Assembly: GCF_000516985.1 (NCBI RefSeq)
Contig: NW_006917100.1
Coordinates: 1,911,490-1,975,489, forward strand
Direction of reading: 5' to 3'
From: Pestalotiopsis fici W106-1
Lineage: Eukaryota; Ascomycota; Sordariomycetes; Amphisphaeriales; Sporocadaceae
Length of the DNA: 64,000 nt
Of the stretch, positions 45,797 through 57,258 are shown one piece after another. The position numbers and the translations under genes are program-made. The first letter of the stretch is position 1, and each line of letters opens with the position of its first letter. Under the pieces are notes generated by a model that ran no database searches, was not told where the DNA came from, and worked only from the letters and a program-made list of their open reading frames with translations.

Positions 45797-46861
45797 ATGT
45801 TTTCCATGAGGATCTCACTTCTCGCATTAACTGGACTCGTGTCAGCAACCGCTTCTTCCAAACGTGGTCTCGTGTTCGTGCCAAACTCGAAATGGCCCCA
45901 AGACAATAAGATATGGGTGGAATCCGGGTCCGATCTGACGTGGTATTACAACTACGGCTCGACGCCGTCTTCTGATTTTTCCGACTATGCCCAGGACCAG
46001 TTTGAATTTGTGCCCATGCTGTGGGGCAGCATTGAAGACACATCGTTTCTGGACGAGGTCAATAGTCTGATTGACGGCGGCCGCAACATTTCCCACGTCC
46101 TGGGCTTCAATGAGCCCAATGGCGATTCCTCCACGGGCGGCGCCGCCATACTGCCCGCCAAGGCCGCGCAGGTCTGGGTCAAGAACATCGAGCCGCTGGC
46201 CGCCCAGGGCATCAAACTCGGGTTGCCGGCGTGCACCGGCGGTTGGGATGGGATTCCTTGGCTGCAGCAGTTTCTCGCCAATTGCTCTGCGCTCATTAGC
46301 ACCGACAGCGAGACCAAGAATTGCACCTACGACTTTGTGAATATCCACTGGTACGGCAATTTTGAAGGCCTCGCAAGTCACATGGGATCGTATTCTGCCG
46401 CGTAAGGTTTTATCCCTCCTTGTCATTCCCGCATACATGACTACTGACCTTTGCCCTGCAGTTTCCCAAATGTTACGCAATGGATTACAGAATACAATTA
46501 CAATGACCAGGACTTGTCAACAACTCAAGACTTTTACAACACTTCTGCCGAGTACTTTGACCGTCTGGACAGCGTTGGCCGATACAGCTATTTTGGCACC
46601 TTTAGGTCCAAAGTCAGCAACGTTGGCGAGAATGCCGTCATGCTGAACAATGCCGGCGAACTAACGGATATTGGAAATTGGTGTAAGTGCTACATAATAT
46701 TCTTGCATCTGCCCCATCTCCTAGCTAATGTACTATCCCCAGACCTTGGAAGCTCTGCAAAGGGTGTTTCGCCGACTTCTGCTGCTGATCGAAGCGGTTT
46801 GCCGGCTTCTATTGTTTACGCAGTTGCACTTCTAGCTGCATCATACACGGCATGTTTTTGA
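45797..46861 (+). CDS. GH128 (Asl1-like) beta-1,3-glucanase, probably GPI-anchored
   Basis: Three exons (45797-46401, 46462-46682, 46743-46861) encode 314 residues. A signal peptide spans 1-20 (a second ATG at 45806 would also give one). Catalytic glutamates of the GH128 TIM-like barrel are E106 in HVLGFNEPNGD and E212 in WITEYNYN. Further family blocks are FVPMLWG, CTGGWDGIPWLQQFL and NIHWYG. The C-terminal hydrophobic tail SGLPASIVYAVALLAASYTACF, preceded by small residues (SSAKGVSPTSAADRSG), fits a GPI-anchor signal, so the enzyme probably sits on the membrane or wall. Substrates of the family are beta-1,3-glucans, giving a likely role in wall remodelling. Asl1-type genes are linked in yeasts and filamentous fungi to morphogenesis. 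Confidence 0.94.
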
Positions 46862-47396
46862 AGAGTTTCTTATCTCTTTTGCAGCATCAGTGCGAACATA
46901 GTATCAAAACTTTGGGGGGATTTAAAGCTATATAGAACAAACTAGATTGGATCAAGGTAGAACGGCGCATGCAGGGCTGGGTGTCAAGGCGTCACAGGAT
47001 ATCATGGCTACGAAAGCGATTGTCATTTTTGCCATTTTGGAGGCTCTATATGTCACAGCCAAAATAGATATTTGCAACAACAAAAGAAATGGAAGGGGTT
47101 CGACCACATGAGGCAATCACACAGTGCAAACAACAAGACAAGTTTTCATGTTTTCTTCTTTTTGTTAAACTATCATGCTATTCTCGTCTTCTACCTCTCA
47201 GAAAACAAGGCTCGAGATTCCACTCGAGTTGACGGAAACCTTCTACTCATCAATGCAAAAGCTGGCGTACTCAATGTGTGTCGTGATTCGTGATTCGTGA
47301 TCCCCCAAAACATGGCAAAAAAGGGAAATGATATAGCCAAGGCCCCCAAATGAACTTGTCAAACCAAGTAACCATGCTAAATTGCTTGCTCAGGGT
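46862..47396. other. Convergent intergenic region
   Basis: 3' flanks of GH128 (+) and GH64 (-). No gene. Confidence 0.5.
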
Positions 47397-48857
47397 TCAG
47401 TTGCCCGTATCCCCCTTGACCTCAATGTGAACTTTCGTGGGGAGAGTTGCCGCAAGAACTCCAGCTGCATTGTGCTCAATGCCCTCTGGATTCACGTCAT
47501 CGTACGAAAAGGCATATCCCTTGCCCTGATCGAGGTACTTGTGTACAAGGCGACTGTAGTGATTCGTGACATCGTTGGTGTAGTACTGGCTCTCATTGTA
47601 AAATGGTTGCACGCTACCATTGCTTAGAAGAAGAGTCGAGCGGGTGAATGCTGCACACAGTCGTGGTATGATACGGCTATGCATCAATGAGTTTGAGCTT
47701 CCGTTGATGGCACCCACGACAAATGGACCGGAATTACATCCCCAAATGTCTGATGTTGTTGGCTTAGCATACGAGTGACCCGGAGCTTTGTCGCAAGTGA
47801 GCGCTCGAGTGCCGTTGTTCACGCGGCACACAGTCGCAATGCCATCTCCTGGGGTCAACAGGGGCAGTCCGTCGGCATCTCCTTGTAGATTGAGCGTGAG
47901 GTCACGCTCGGTATATTCTTGCCAGGCCTTGTCAACATAATCTTTGTAGTAGTCTACCAGTGTGCTGTTGACGCGGTGCATGCTAGCATCAATGTTGGGT
48001 GATATGACACGCACGAGGGTATTTTCCTTTGAGTAGATGCACAGCTTGTCCCAGTCGTGCTGTCCTAGAGCGTCGTTTAGATTGGCTTGCTTGTTGAGAC
48101 CGTCGCAAATCTTTTCCATCGCTCCTGGCTCTAGGCCACGCACACTGGCGGTGTTTGTTCCGCCACTTGCCAAAGACGTCAGAGTCATGCCTAGACTCAG
48201 ACTGACCCAGTCGACGAAGGAGAGGTTAATGATGATTCCACCCGCATCATGATTGAGCTCGACGAAGCCCCACTTGACATTATACTCCATAAGAGACGGA
48301 TTGGCTCCTGAAGGCTCAGAAAAAGCACCATTCGGATAGACTCTAAACTCGAGGTGTCCCTCTGCAATCCAGACGCGACCGTGGAGTAGATAGTCCGGTA
48401 GAGTGACATTCTTGGTGGCATTGGCGGGGATGCTGATGTTGAGAGGAACAGTCGAGGGAACTGGTGTTGGAACGTTGGGATCGTTGGCGCCAACATTTTT
48501 CAGAAGGAAGTACTGGCCAGTATCGGTCCGTAGCATCACTTGCTCTGTTCCGTTAACCGTTTTCATCCCTCCACCGATGTAGGCATTGATGGATCGGTTG
48601 CGAAGGTTTTGAATTTCAATCTGGAGATGGCGATTAGCTTGCGGAATGGGTTGAGAATCATTGTACGGGCTGGGTCCTGGATCGGCTCTCTTATCCCGAG
48701 ACTCGAGGTGAATGTGAGGGCCCTTGAGAATCTCATCGCGCTGCACAGCGACTTCCCGGGTGGTGGAAACCGCAAGAGACTGGACGGTCTGGCCCAAGAA
48801 GAGTGCTGCAGTAGCTGTCTTTATTGCGCTAGATACACGCATCGTAGGCGCTGTCAA
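47397..48857 (-). CDS. GH64 beta-1,3-glucanase / glucan-binding protein
   Basis: Single exon, 486 residues. A signal peptide lies within the first 28 residues (alternative start M6 at 48842). Family features are LQIEIQNLRNRSINAYIGG at the start of the barrel/thaumatin-like domain, HGRVWIAEGHLEFRVY, NVKWGFVELNHDAGGIIINLSFVDWVSLSLGMTL, and the later LCAAFTRSTLLLSNGSVQP plus NHYSRLVHKYLDQGKGYAFSYDDV. GH64 enzymes release laminaripentaose from beta-1,3-glucan. A propeptide-like region (about 29-70, ending ESRDKRADPG) contains a possible Kex2 site KR. N-glycosylation sequons are numerous, consistent with secretion. With GH128 and AA9 in the same 6.4 kb it forms a group of secreted polysaccharide-active proteins. 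Confidence 0.93.
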   Translation of the reverse strand: MTAPTMRVSSAIKTATAALFLGQTVQSLAVSTTREVAVQRDEILKGPHIHLESRDKRADPGPSPYNDSQPIPQANRHLQIEIQNLRNRSINAYIGGGMKTVNGTEQVMLRTDTGQYFLLKNVGANDPNVPTPVPSTVPLNISIPANATKNVTLPDYLLHGRVWIAEGHLEFRVYPNGAFSEPSGANPSLMEYNVKWGFVELNHDAGGIIINLSFVDWVSLSLGMTLTSLASGGTNTASVRGLEPGAMEKICDGLNKQANLNDALGQHDWDKLCIYSKENTLVRVISPNIDASMHRVNSTLVDYYKDYVDKAWQEYTERDLTLNLQGDADGLPLLTPGDGIATVCRVNNGTRALTCDKAPGHSYAKPTTSDIWGCNSGPFVVGAINGSSNSLMHSRIIPRLCAAFTRSTLLLSNGSVQPFYNESQYYTNDVTNHYSRLVHKYLDQGKGYAFSYDDVNPEGIEHNAAGVLAATLPTKVHIEVKGDTGN

Positions 48858-50508
48858 AGGCAGAGAACGACTTTAGAAGAAGGTGACGCGTGTAGCGTTT
48901 CTTGATGTTTCTCTTGGTAAGCGTTGTGTGGTAGGTGTGGCGTATTTATCGAGTGGTGCTAGTAGATGATAGAATGAAGAAAGAAGGAGAAGACAAGAAA
49001 TTATGGTAGGACAGAAAGTTGGGCGGTAAAATAGTCCCAGAAAAACTGGAAGGTAGTGATTGTGTTGAATTTGAAGATGTTATTGTCAGACAGACTTCCC
49101 TGCCATCTTCAGCGGTTTTGCATAAAGAGGAATATTTTTTGAATAACAGTTGGTCATTAGGACAACTATTACGACAAAGGAAAATCAGTCTGGCAGCAAC
49201 AGACCAGACTCATGGCCCACCTATGAAATCGAAGACAATGGCGGCCAATGTTGTGTTTCGAGCCTCGTGGAATAATCTACAGTCATCCACCTTGTCCAGG
49301 ATGATGTAGCTGCAAGTAGCCCACAGCCATGCATCGATTATCCAAGATGTTTTTCTTTTCTTTTGAATTGAATGACTGTATTAAGCGATATCAATTCCAA
49401 GTCATGCCCGTCCCATTGTTGTTGAATGAATTTATTAAGTGAACACCGTATTTGCTGTTACTGCACTTGGATTCTCTTTCCACCACCTGGCGAAAACGTG
49501 CCTTCCTGTTTGATTCTTGTAGATCTGTGTAAGCAAGAGCGATGAATTGTTCCCCCACTGCTGCTTCACACGCAAGACGTGGAAACCACTCAACCAATTC
49601 ATTCCACGAGTGCAAGAGCAACATGAATCTGAGACGTCTACTTATGTATGTTTCTCAATTCATATGCACACCGTTTTCCCCCTATGACTTGTGTACTGAC
49701 TGTCTAAGCTTGGGCACAAATGGCCATGACACAATCATCTCGAGACTGACAGCCAGAGTCTTGCTGACCAACCAGCACTGCGTTGCTGTAGAAAATCCGG
49801 GTGAAGTCACAGGCAAAAGCCAGTAGTCACGAGAAGGTCGCCAAGTGAGCATGATTATATGATTGGTCCATCGGAGATATTTTATTTCAGCCTGTAATTT
49901 TTCTCAACGGCTGCCGATTGCTTAGGTAAGATGTTCTCATACATCAAAATGATTGTTCTCGCACGTGTTTCTTGCCCTGCACATATGCGTGGTATGCAGT
50001 AATGAGTCTGCAACACTCAAAGTCTCGAGAAAACAGTCTTGCCAACAAGAGAGGTAGCTTTTGCAAGGTTGACAAATGACATCCGGCAAGGAAAGGAGTC
50101 GGGTTCCGGCTCGAACGGGAATACCAACGCCCGCAATCATGTTTTCCCAGAGCACCTTTATTATTTACCCCGGACTTTTTTTTTAGTTACCCAACCCTTA
50201 CATAGGCGCTGATTAGCGATCAAGTCGCCCGCTGGAATCTGCCGAGTTGCACGGCCAATACCAACCATATTTGTGGATTTGCCCGATGTGCCTCGGCAAG
50301 TCTGGGGGGGTCGCGCCAGCAGTGGGATTTACTGGATGTCGCCCCACGGGCCCTTTATCATGCGGACGGTTGTCGGTCTACCTGCTTACCATTTGGTGAG
50401 ATTTGACTTCCTCGGATTTCCTTCTTCAGTGCAATTATTCGTCTTCTTCTTCTCTTCTTTTCGACAATTGTACCCATACCGACTTCACCAACAAGAAGAG
50501 GAAGAAAA
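48858..50508. promoter_or_regulatory. Divergent intergenic region
   Basis: Upstream DNA of GH64 (-) and thiolase (+). No gene or repeat is recognised. Confidence 0.5.
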
Positions 50509-51955
50509 ATGGCCGCCGAACGTATTGCCTCGATTGCCAAGCAGCTGATTCCCGGCACGAGTCTGTCGCAAATGTACGTACACAAACCCCCCACTGAGGC
50601 GCCGTTGGTCGGGATTGTCTACAAGCAGCATACAGCTATTGTCCGACAATCAGCCCACCACGTTTGCTATTTGGGTGCGTCCCGAAATACTGACTCTCGG
50701 ATAGCACATCCAAGAATGCCGACGATATCGTGATTACCCTGGCCGTTCGCACACCGCTGTGCAAGGGCAAGAAGGGCGGCTTCAAGGATACCTCGCTCGA
50801 GTTCATGACATATGCTCTGTTGAAGGAGGTCAGAGAGCGCATGGGTTTCGACCCTGCTCTCGTTGAGGACATTTGCTTCGGTAATGTATGTGGCTTTGAT
50901 ATGTCGTATACATGCCAACTTGTAAAATAGCACAAAGCTAACCACGCCTACTACAGGTCTCCGACGGCAAGGCCGCCTACAAGGTCCGCGCTGCTTCCCT
51001 CTCGGCCGGATTCCCGAACACCTCCGGTGCCTCTTCGGTCAACCGCTTCTGCAGCTCCGGCCTCAAGGCCACGGCCGACATTGCCCACGCCATCTCGGCT
51101 GGCTCGATCGAGGTCGGTGTCGCCATTGGCGCCGAGTCCATGACCGCAGGTGGCGACCGTCTCGAGCAGCCCTTTGACGAGGGCATCCTCACAAGCCAGG
51201 AGGCCAAGGACACCATGATGGCCATGGGCTGGACGAGCGAGAACGTTGCCAGCGACTTTGGCATCACCAGGGAGCAGGTTGACACTTACGCCGCCGAGAG
51301 CTTCCGCAGGGCCGAGGCCGCGCAAAACGCCGGCTGGTTCGACGATGAGATTGTCCCCATTACCACCCAGGTCAAGGGCGCTGACGGCGAGGTCAAGACC
51401 GTGACCCTGACCAAGGACGAGGGCATCCGACCCGGCACCACTGCCGAGGGCCTGGGCAAGATCCGCGCCGCCTTCCCTCAATGGGGACCCATCACCACTG
51501 GTGGAAACGCCAGCCAGGTCACCGACGGCGCCGCTGCCGTCGTGCTCATGAAGCGCTCCACCGCCATCAAGCTCGGCCTCCCCGTGGTCGCCAAGTACGT
51601 TGGCTCGACCATTGCCGGTCTCCCTCCCCGCATCATGGGTATCGGCCCGGCCATTGCCATCCCCAAGCTGCTGAAGCAGCACAACCTCAGCCTGGCTGAT
51701 GTTGACGTGGTTGAGCTCAACGAGGCTTTCGGTACCATGGCCGTCTACTGCAGGGATAAGCTTGGCCTCGACTGGGCCAAGATGAACCCCCGTGGTGGTG
51801 CCATTGCCCTCGGCCACCCGCTAGGCACCACTGGTGCGAGACAGATTGTTACTGGCCTGAGCGAGTGCAGGAGGCAAAAGAAGAAGATTCTCTTGACGAG
51901 CATGTGTATCGGAACTGGCATGGGCATGGCTGGTCTGTTTGTAAACGAGCAATGA
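50509..51955 (+). CDS. Peroxisomal 3-ketoacyl-CoA thiolase (PTS2)
   Basis: Three exons (50509-50573, 50705-50885, 50957-51955) encode 414 residues. Residues 5-13 (RIASIAKQL) match the PTS2 peroxisome-targeting pattern R-I-x5-Q-L. The acyl-enzyme nucleophile is C114 (NRFCSSGLKA), the catalytic His is H369 in the GHPLG block, and the second catalytic Cys is C399 (CIGTGMG). ELNEAFG is the family's substrate-binding block. The enzyme thiolytically cleaves 3-ketoacyl-CoA in the last step of peroxisomal beta-oxidation. Targeting sequence and active-site residues agree, so the assignment is firm. Exon 3 has strong third-position GC, which produces a 288-codon open frame on the opposite strand that is not a gene. 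Confidence 0.97.
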
Positions 51956-52745
51956 TTTAAATTTTGTTGTTGATTTATACATGAGCGGTATCCATTCAAG
52001 TAAATATTTGCAGGGAAATCATATTGTCTTCTTTATTGAGATTATTGAATTGCTTCCCCAGGTGCAAGGAATCTAGCATAAAAGTGAATATTGTCAATTT
52101 TCTCGGGGAGCAAGTCCCATTTATTTTGGAAGCCTTTATGTCTAATTTGACTGATTGTGACGGCGGTCGAAATGAGAAGCAGCTTATAATTAGTTGCTGT
52201 CCGATATTTCTCTTCTGTCGATCGCGATAAACATTGGCCTACTCGCAAAATGGCGGCATGTGCCAATAACGTCTACTGTTATACCCGTTTTTTTTTTTTT
52301 TTTTTTTTGTTTTTTTTGCTCGAATCCATCATGTAGGAAAGTCGCCGACTGACTCCTAGTAGAGTCTGGCCAAATGTCAAAAGCAATGATTGCTCGGTGT
52401 GTTGCAAAGTAAATTGCGAATTACTTTGGTGCTGCGTACCCAATAGTGCATGATATCTGAGGATGGGCTTGGAAAAATAAGCAGTGTTTCTCGTGCCCCT
52501 TGCCGCATTCCAGTCTGGGACCTGCTGTGAAAGAATCTGGTTGTGGTCCTTATTTCACCTAGGAAGTCGCTCTCGTAGTCTTTATGGCATTGATGTATCG
52601 CATTGAAGACGGGATATTCTTTGTTATATGCTTTTCGGTCATATTACTAACGTGTAGCTGGGTTGAAGAATAAGTAGCTTCTACTGTATACTGAATTTTC
52701 AAAGCTTGCCTGTCAAGCACTCCCTATTTTTGCCTCGATCCCAAG
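51956..52745. other. Convergent intergenic region with poly(T)
   Basis: Contains a T21-G-T8 tract at 52288-52317 and otherwise nothing gene-like. It separates the thiolase (+) and amidase (-). Confidence 0.55.
52288..52317. repeat. T21 G T8 tract
   Basis: A near-pure poly(T). Read on the minus strand it is a poly(A), as in a retroposed tail, but no remnant element is visible beside it. Confidence 0.85.
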
Positions 52746-54694
52746 TCAGGTCATTCTGGTCTGGTCTCGGAGCGAGAAGCCGCAGGTGACTGGTCTGAGA
52801 ATCCCCCGTCTCTCCAAATCTGCCACCAGCTTCAACAAGGCCATGTCCATACCCCGAGGCGCCATGACGGAGATGGCCACGGGGAGGGGCTCAAAACTTC
52901 CCGTGATCTTGGACTTGAACTCGGCTTGGCCCAGTGGTAGAGTAAAGTCGGGACAGCCCGAACTATAGGCCAGAGAGTACACGGAAAAGCCGTCCCAAAA
53001 TGTCTTGCCCGTCTCGAGCCTGCCGAGGTCGTTTCGGTACTGTGGTTTCCCCCAGGTCTGCGGATAGACGAGGATAGGCACCTCGTCGTCATCCGTGACA
53101 GGACTCGGCAACAAGACGCGGTTCACCCACCCGGAAAAAGCCTCGAGAGCGTCCACCGAAGCTTGGAATTCCGAGTCTGATACATTCTGGCCGTGCCTCA
53201 GACGCCGCTGCGTGATCTCCTCGATAAAAGGCCTTTTGCCATGGCGCGAGGAATAATCTCGTGTAAAAGGCACAATGGTGTTGCGCCAGAGCAGGCTGTA
53301 GACTATATTCTTGTACACGTCGCCCGTGGCTTCGAGCAGATCGGCAGATGTGCCCTCGGGATGCGTAGCTTTCCACAAATCATAGATGCACACTGCTTGC
53401 CGCTCACAGTTCAGATAATCTTCCAGCTCTTTGACAAACTTTTCCATGATTTGCTCTGCGGGCGTGAGATCTTTGGGCTGCTTTCGTATGGGAGAAAAGA
53501 ACTTTGGGGTGTCCGTAGGCTCCCAATCCCATCCCTCGGTAGCGTATAGAAGCCGGCAGCGAAGCTTCTTTTCTGGTTTGTAATGCGCTTTTACTTCATT
53601 GTTCAACATTACCTTGCATACTTGTTCCGCGATTTGCGCTGAGCGTGCAAACACGCCGGGAGTGTCCAATCTATCAGAGCAGACCAGTCCCGAGCTCTCC
53701 ATGGAGCCCAGAGAGGGCCGGATGCCGTAGACCCCATTGACGGCGGCAGGGTGTCTGACGGAGCCGCCCGTGTCCGTGCCAATGGTAAAGTCCAGCCAGT
53801 CGTAGCTGGCGCAGGCGACGGCAGAACCAGAGCTGGAACCAGAAGGTTTCTGGGATCCGTCACCTCTTGGGTTCGTAGGTGTGACTTCTTCCATGCGCTC
53901 GAGCGGATCCTGCCCATCGCACCACTGACCGCACCTCAGCTTTCCAACCATGATGGCGGCGGCGTCTGTCAGTCTCTTGATACAAGCTGCTGTATTGTCT
54001 CGAGGAGGGTAGAACTCGCGATAACATTTGCTTCCATTACCCGTTTCCAGCCCGGCGATATCAATGACATCCTTGATACCAAATCTCATGTCTTTTAGGG
54101 GAAAGTCTGGCTCCGAGTCTCCCCTGGCCCTTCTGAATGGCACTGGTATTTTCGTAGAATTTTTCAGCCATTGATATCTATTGGGACCATCCCGTAGTGT
54201 ACCGCCCACGAAAGCATTGTTGAAGTCGTCGCAAAGCTTCAGAACGCTGAAAACACGTCCAGTGGATGAGTGAATGACATGGGGAGCGAAATCCAGGACT
54301 GGATATTCGGGGAGATGACGGCAAAATGGAAACCCTTCTATGAGCTCCTGAGTTTTGTCAAGCAAGACAACTGATATTGTGTGATTAGCTGGTGCCCATT
54401 CGTGTAACCCCCCATCTGGCAGAAGAAGCACTTACCTTGATGGAAGTCAAGTTCCTCCCCTGACCATACACTATCGAGACTGTCATGATTAATGTCTAAA
54501 ACTTCTGCTGCCGCCTTTTCGCCTGCATGTCTACGCTGCAAGGGAACAGCTCCCAGATATCTCTCTTCTCCCTCAATGCTCTCAACAACAGCTTTCAACT
54601 CGTCGAGGAGATAGAAGTTTCCACCAATTCGAACAGTAATTGTAAACTGGGGACCAGAATCGATCTGCACATTATGCTCCTCATTCGACCCCAT
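52746..54694 (-). CDS. Amidase-signature family hydrolase with N-terminal extension
   Basis: Two exons (54694-54436 and 54370-52746; donor GTAAGT, acceptor TATCAG) encode 627 residues. The amidase-signature catalytic triad is K186 (MRFGIKDVID), cis-Ser S266 (PSGSSSGSAVACAS) and nucleophile S290 (GTDTGGSVRHPA). These enzymes hydrolyse amides of many kinds; GatA, fatty-acid amide hydrolase and acetamidase are relatives. About 170 residues precede the catalytic core, longer than in typical amidases, and start with GPQFTITVRIGGNFYLLDELKAVVE; this part has no motif I recognise. There is no signal peptide. Substrate is undefined, and the extension may bind a partner or set specificity. Confidence 0.93.
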
Positions 54695-55173
54695 CTCGTG
54701 CTACACTAGGGAAGATTATGATGTTGAAAGCTGAAAGGTCCGTAGTAGCGGGCTGTGGCTAGAGTTGCCCGCTAGATATGCATAATCGAGCACGTCACGA
54801 TAATAAGACAATAATTTCCTCCCCAAAACCCTGAACTTGAAGAACTTAAACAAACCAAGACATGATGCAGCACAACATGACAATTGTATATCTTGTGTCT
54901 GCATGGGATTCCTTTCGCATTTTTTGTCGTGGAAATTATTCTTCTTTATTATGCGCCCTGTCCAGATGCGCAAAAGACTGTGGAATAACCACCTGGTGGC
55001 TGGTACCCCATCGACGTCCAATATCAGCATACCGGAGGCCTTCAGTCTAATCTAGATCTAGATCTATTGCTCTAAACTTTTTCATGCTTGAAACATTTGC
55101 AAGCCGCCATCTTCACACAACCTTTTCGGGTCTTCTTCCACTGGGAAATGTAACAACAACAGTCAAGTCTTTT
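54695..55173. promoter_or_regulatory. Promoter of the amidase gene
   Basis: AT-rich, no gene. It also holds the 3' flank of the peroxiredoxin gene. Confidence 0.5.
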
Positions 55174-55953
55174 TTAGTCAACGCGAGCCCTCTTGGTACC
55201 GTTGGTGCCGTTGGCGTGTCCGTTGGCGGCCTCGTCAGGGACCGAAGAGAAGTACTCGAGGCTGCCCTTGGGGTCGGCCTTCATGCTCTTGGCGCCCTGC
55301 ATCCAGCCAGCGGGGCAGACCTCGCCGTGCTCGTCGGTGAACTGGAAGGCCTGGACGAGGCGGATCGTCTCCTCGACGTTGCGGCCGACGGGCAGGTCGT
55401 TGACGGTGATTTGGCGGAGGGTTCCCTTGGGGTCAATGATGAAGAGACCGCGGAGGGCGACGCCCTCGTCCTCGAGCAGCACGCCGTAGTCGCGCGAGAT
55501 CTTTTGGCTGCGGTCGGCGACCAGAGGCAGCTCCAGGTCGGAGCCGAGACCGCCCTGCTTGCGCGGCTGCGATTGCCAGGCCAGGTGGGAGAAGTGTGAG
55601 TCAGTCGAGAGAGCGAGGACGGTGGTGTTGATGCTGCGGAAACGAGACAGAGCGTCGTTGTACTGGATGATCTCAGTGGGGCAGACAAAGGTGAAGTCCA
55701 TGGGGTAGAACAGCAGGACGACCCTGCAAGTCAGAATCATGTTAGTATATGTGTGAATAGGCCACGACGATCAAGACCAGGCAAGTCCTTGAAGAAGAAG
55801 AAGAACATGGCATTCTATTTGGATTTCAATGCGAGAACGCACTTACCATTGGCCGAGGTAGTCGGACAGAGAGATCTCCTTGAACTCGCCGTTGGCGAAG
55901 ACGGTCATGGCAGTGAAGCCTGGGGCCGGGCGCTGAATGAAAGCCTTGGACAT
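55174..55953 (-). CDS. TSA1: Typical 2-Cys peroxiredoxin (Tsa1-like)
   Basis: Two exons (55953-55847 and 55723-55174; donor GTAAGT, acceptor TGCAG) encode 218 residues. The peroxidatic cysteine is C50 in DFTFVCPTE and the resolving cysteine is C172 in GEVCPAGW; both are needed for the intermolecular disulfide of typical 2-Cys enzymes. The active-site arginine motif and [15 protein letters not shown] are present. It reduces H2O2 and alkyl hydroperoxides with thioredoxin and, like yeast Tsa1, can act as a chaperone after overoxidation. The tail after the resolving Cys carries the LEYFSS (YF) element linked to sensitivity to overoxidation, then a Gly/Asn-rich end [16 protein letters not shown]. 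No targeting peptide is seen; likely cytosolic. Confidence 0.96.
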
Positions 55954-57258
55954 TTTTGCGGTTTTGCGGTTACTCGTGATGAAAGTAGGCGAGGACTGGT
56001 ATGTGATGTCCTACGACAAAGTGAAGAGAGAGAAGTGTTTACAGACGAGTTGGGGAACTACAAGAAGAGGCTATTCAGGGATTGACGAGGAACCGAACCA
56101 GGCAGCGGCGGCAACGTGTGTCGGTATTTTTTCTTTTCGTTTTCCTCTCGCTTCTCTTATCAGAGCGTTTCCACGGTCACTCACCCGTCGCAAGTTTCCA
56201 CATCGTGCGATTCGCACCCCTGGATTTGGGGGGGGGGCCAGCGACTGCCGCTTTGCTAACGAGATCCACCGCTCCATATCTTTTCGCAGGGTCCGATTCG
56301 ACAATTTGCGCAACGAGGTGGGTCAATCGCGCGATCTTAGCTTGGAAATGCCCCAAGACGCGTCGGATTGGCGCGTTTGCTCTTTAATTGATGCGCGACA
56401 AGGTCGTTTTTGTCAGTCACGAATATGAAAAAGGTGCCTATGTACGTTGTCGCAGGAGCAACATGACGTTTGCACATGGAGGAGAGAGTATCGGTATCGA
56501 GTTGGAGAAATGTCAATTTTCAGCCATGAGCTGCCATACATAGCCAATGTGGGGGGAATACCAAGTCACAACCGTTGCATTTCTCCAAAAAAGCAAAAAA
56601 TCCATGGGTTCGCTTGTCGCATTTCATTTTGGAGTACCTTGTGTACCCGGTACGAAATACATGCCTGCCCAGTGCAGGCACCTGACCTAGCTGAAACCTC
56701 TGGTGCTGATGATTTATGGTCCTCGATTCCCACCCCCGCACGTTTCTATACTCAACCAAGATAGGAAGCTCTAGTTCTATTGCCAGCAAACGATCATAAA
56801 CATTTGGATGACCCAACCACGACATGTCTGCGACCTAAACAGAGTCTCGCAATGCTTTCTTTGGTCAATTTGACAACCACATAAATATTTTGGCGATGGT
56901 GTGCCCTCATTCACGCCGCTCCTACTTCTATAATTCAATTTGTTTCTGCTTCAATCACTTTTTCATGCCACGGCGAACTCGAGCAAGCTTTCAAATATGC
57001 TGCACAGAAGACTTCTGATGTAATTTGCTATCTAATTAGGTATGTACGTAAATAGTGCATAGTTATGCCATCCTCTATTTTCTTCTTCTTCTTCTTCTTC
57101 TTCTTCTCTCTCTCTCTCTCTCTCTCTCTTCTCCCCTTCTCCCCTTCTTTCACTCCGTCCAGGTTTGCCTTCAGATCACTCCAATTACAAGGGTCCCTCT
57201 ACCACAAGGTCCCTCTGCCACAAATGCATCTACCCAGTCTCTCTTGGCGTGTGTGACC
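55954..57258. promoter_or_regulatory. Peroxiredoxin upstream region
   Basis: No gene. It holds a G run at about 56228-56238 and a (TTC)n/(TC)n microsatellite at 57080-57129 (listed separately). Confidence 0.5.
57080..57129. repeat. (TTC)n(TC)n microsatellite
   Basis: A TTC trinucleotide run (to about 57106) merges into a TC run (to 57129), 130 bases past the stop codon of the minus-strand DUF4139 gene. Simple-sequence DNA, likely length-variable between isolates. Confidence 0.9.

Noticed and set aside
50951..51817. 288-codon open frame opposite the thiolase
   Set aside because: Same GC-driven antisense artefact over conserved thiolase exon 3.
55084..55599. 171-codon plus-strand frame over the peroxiredoxin
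   Set aside because: Shadow of peroxiredoxin exon 2; no start context or domain.
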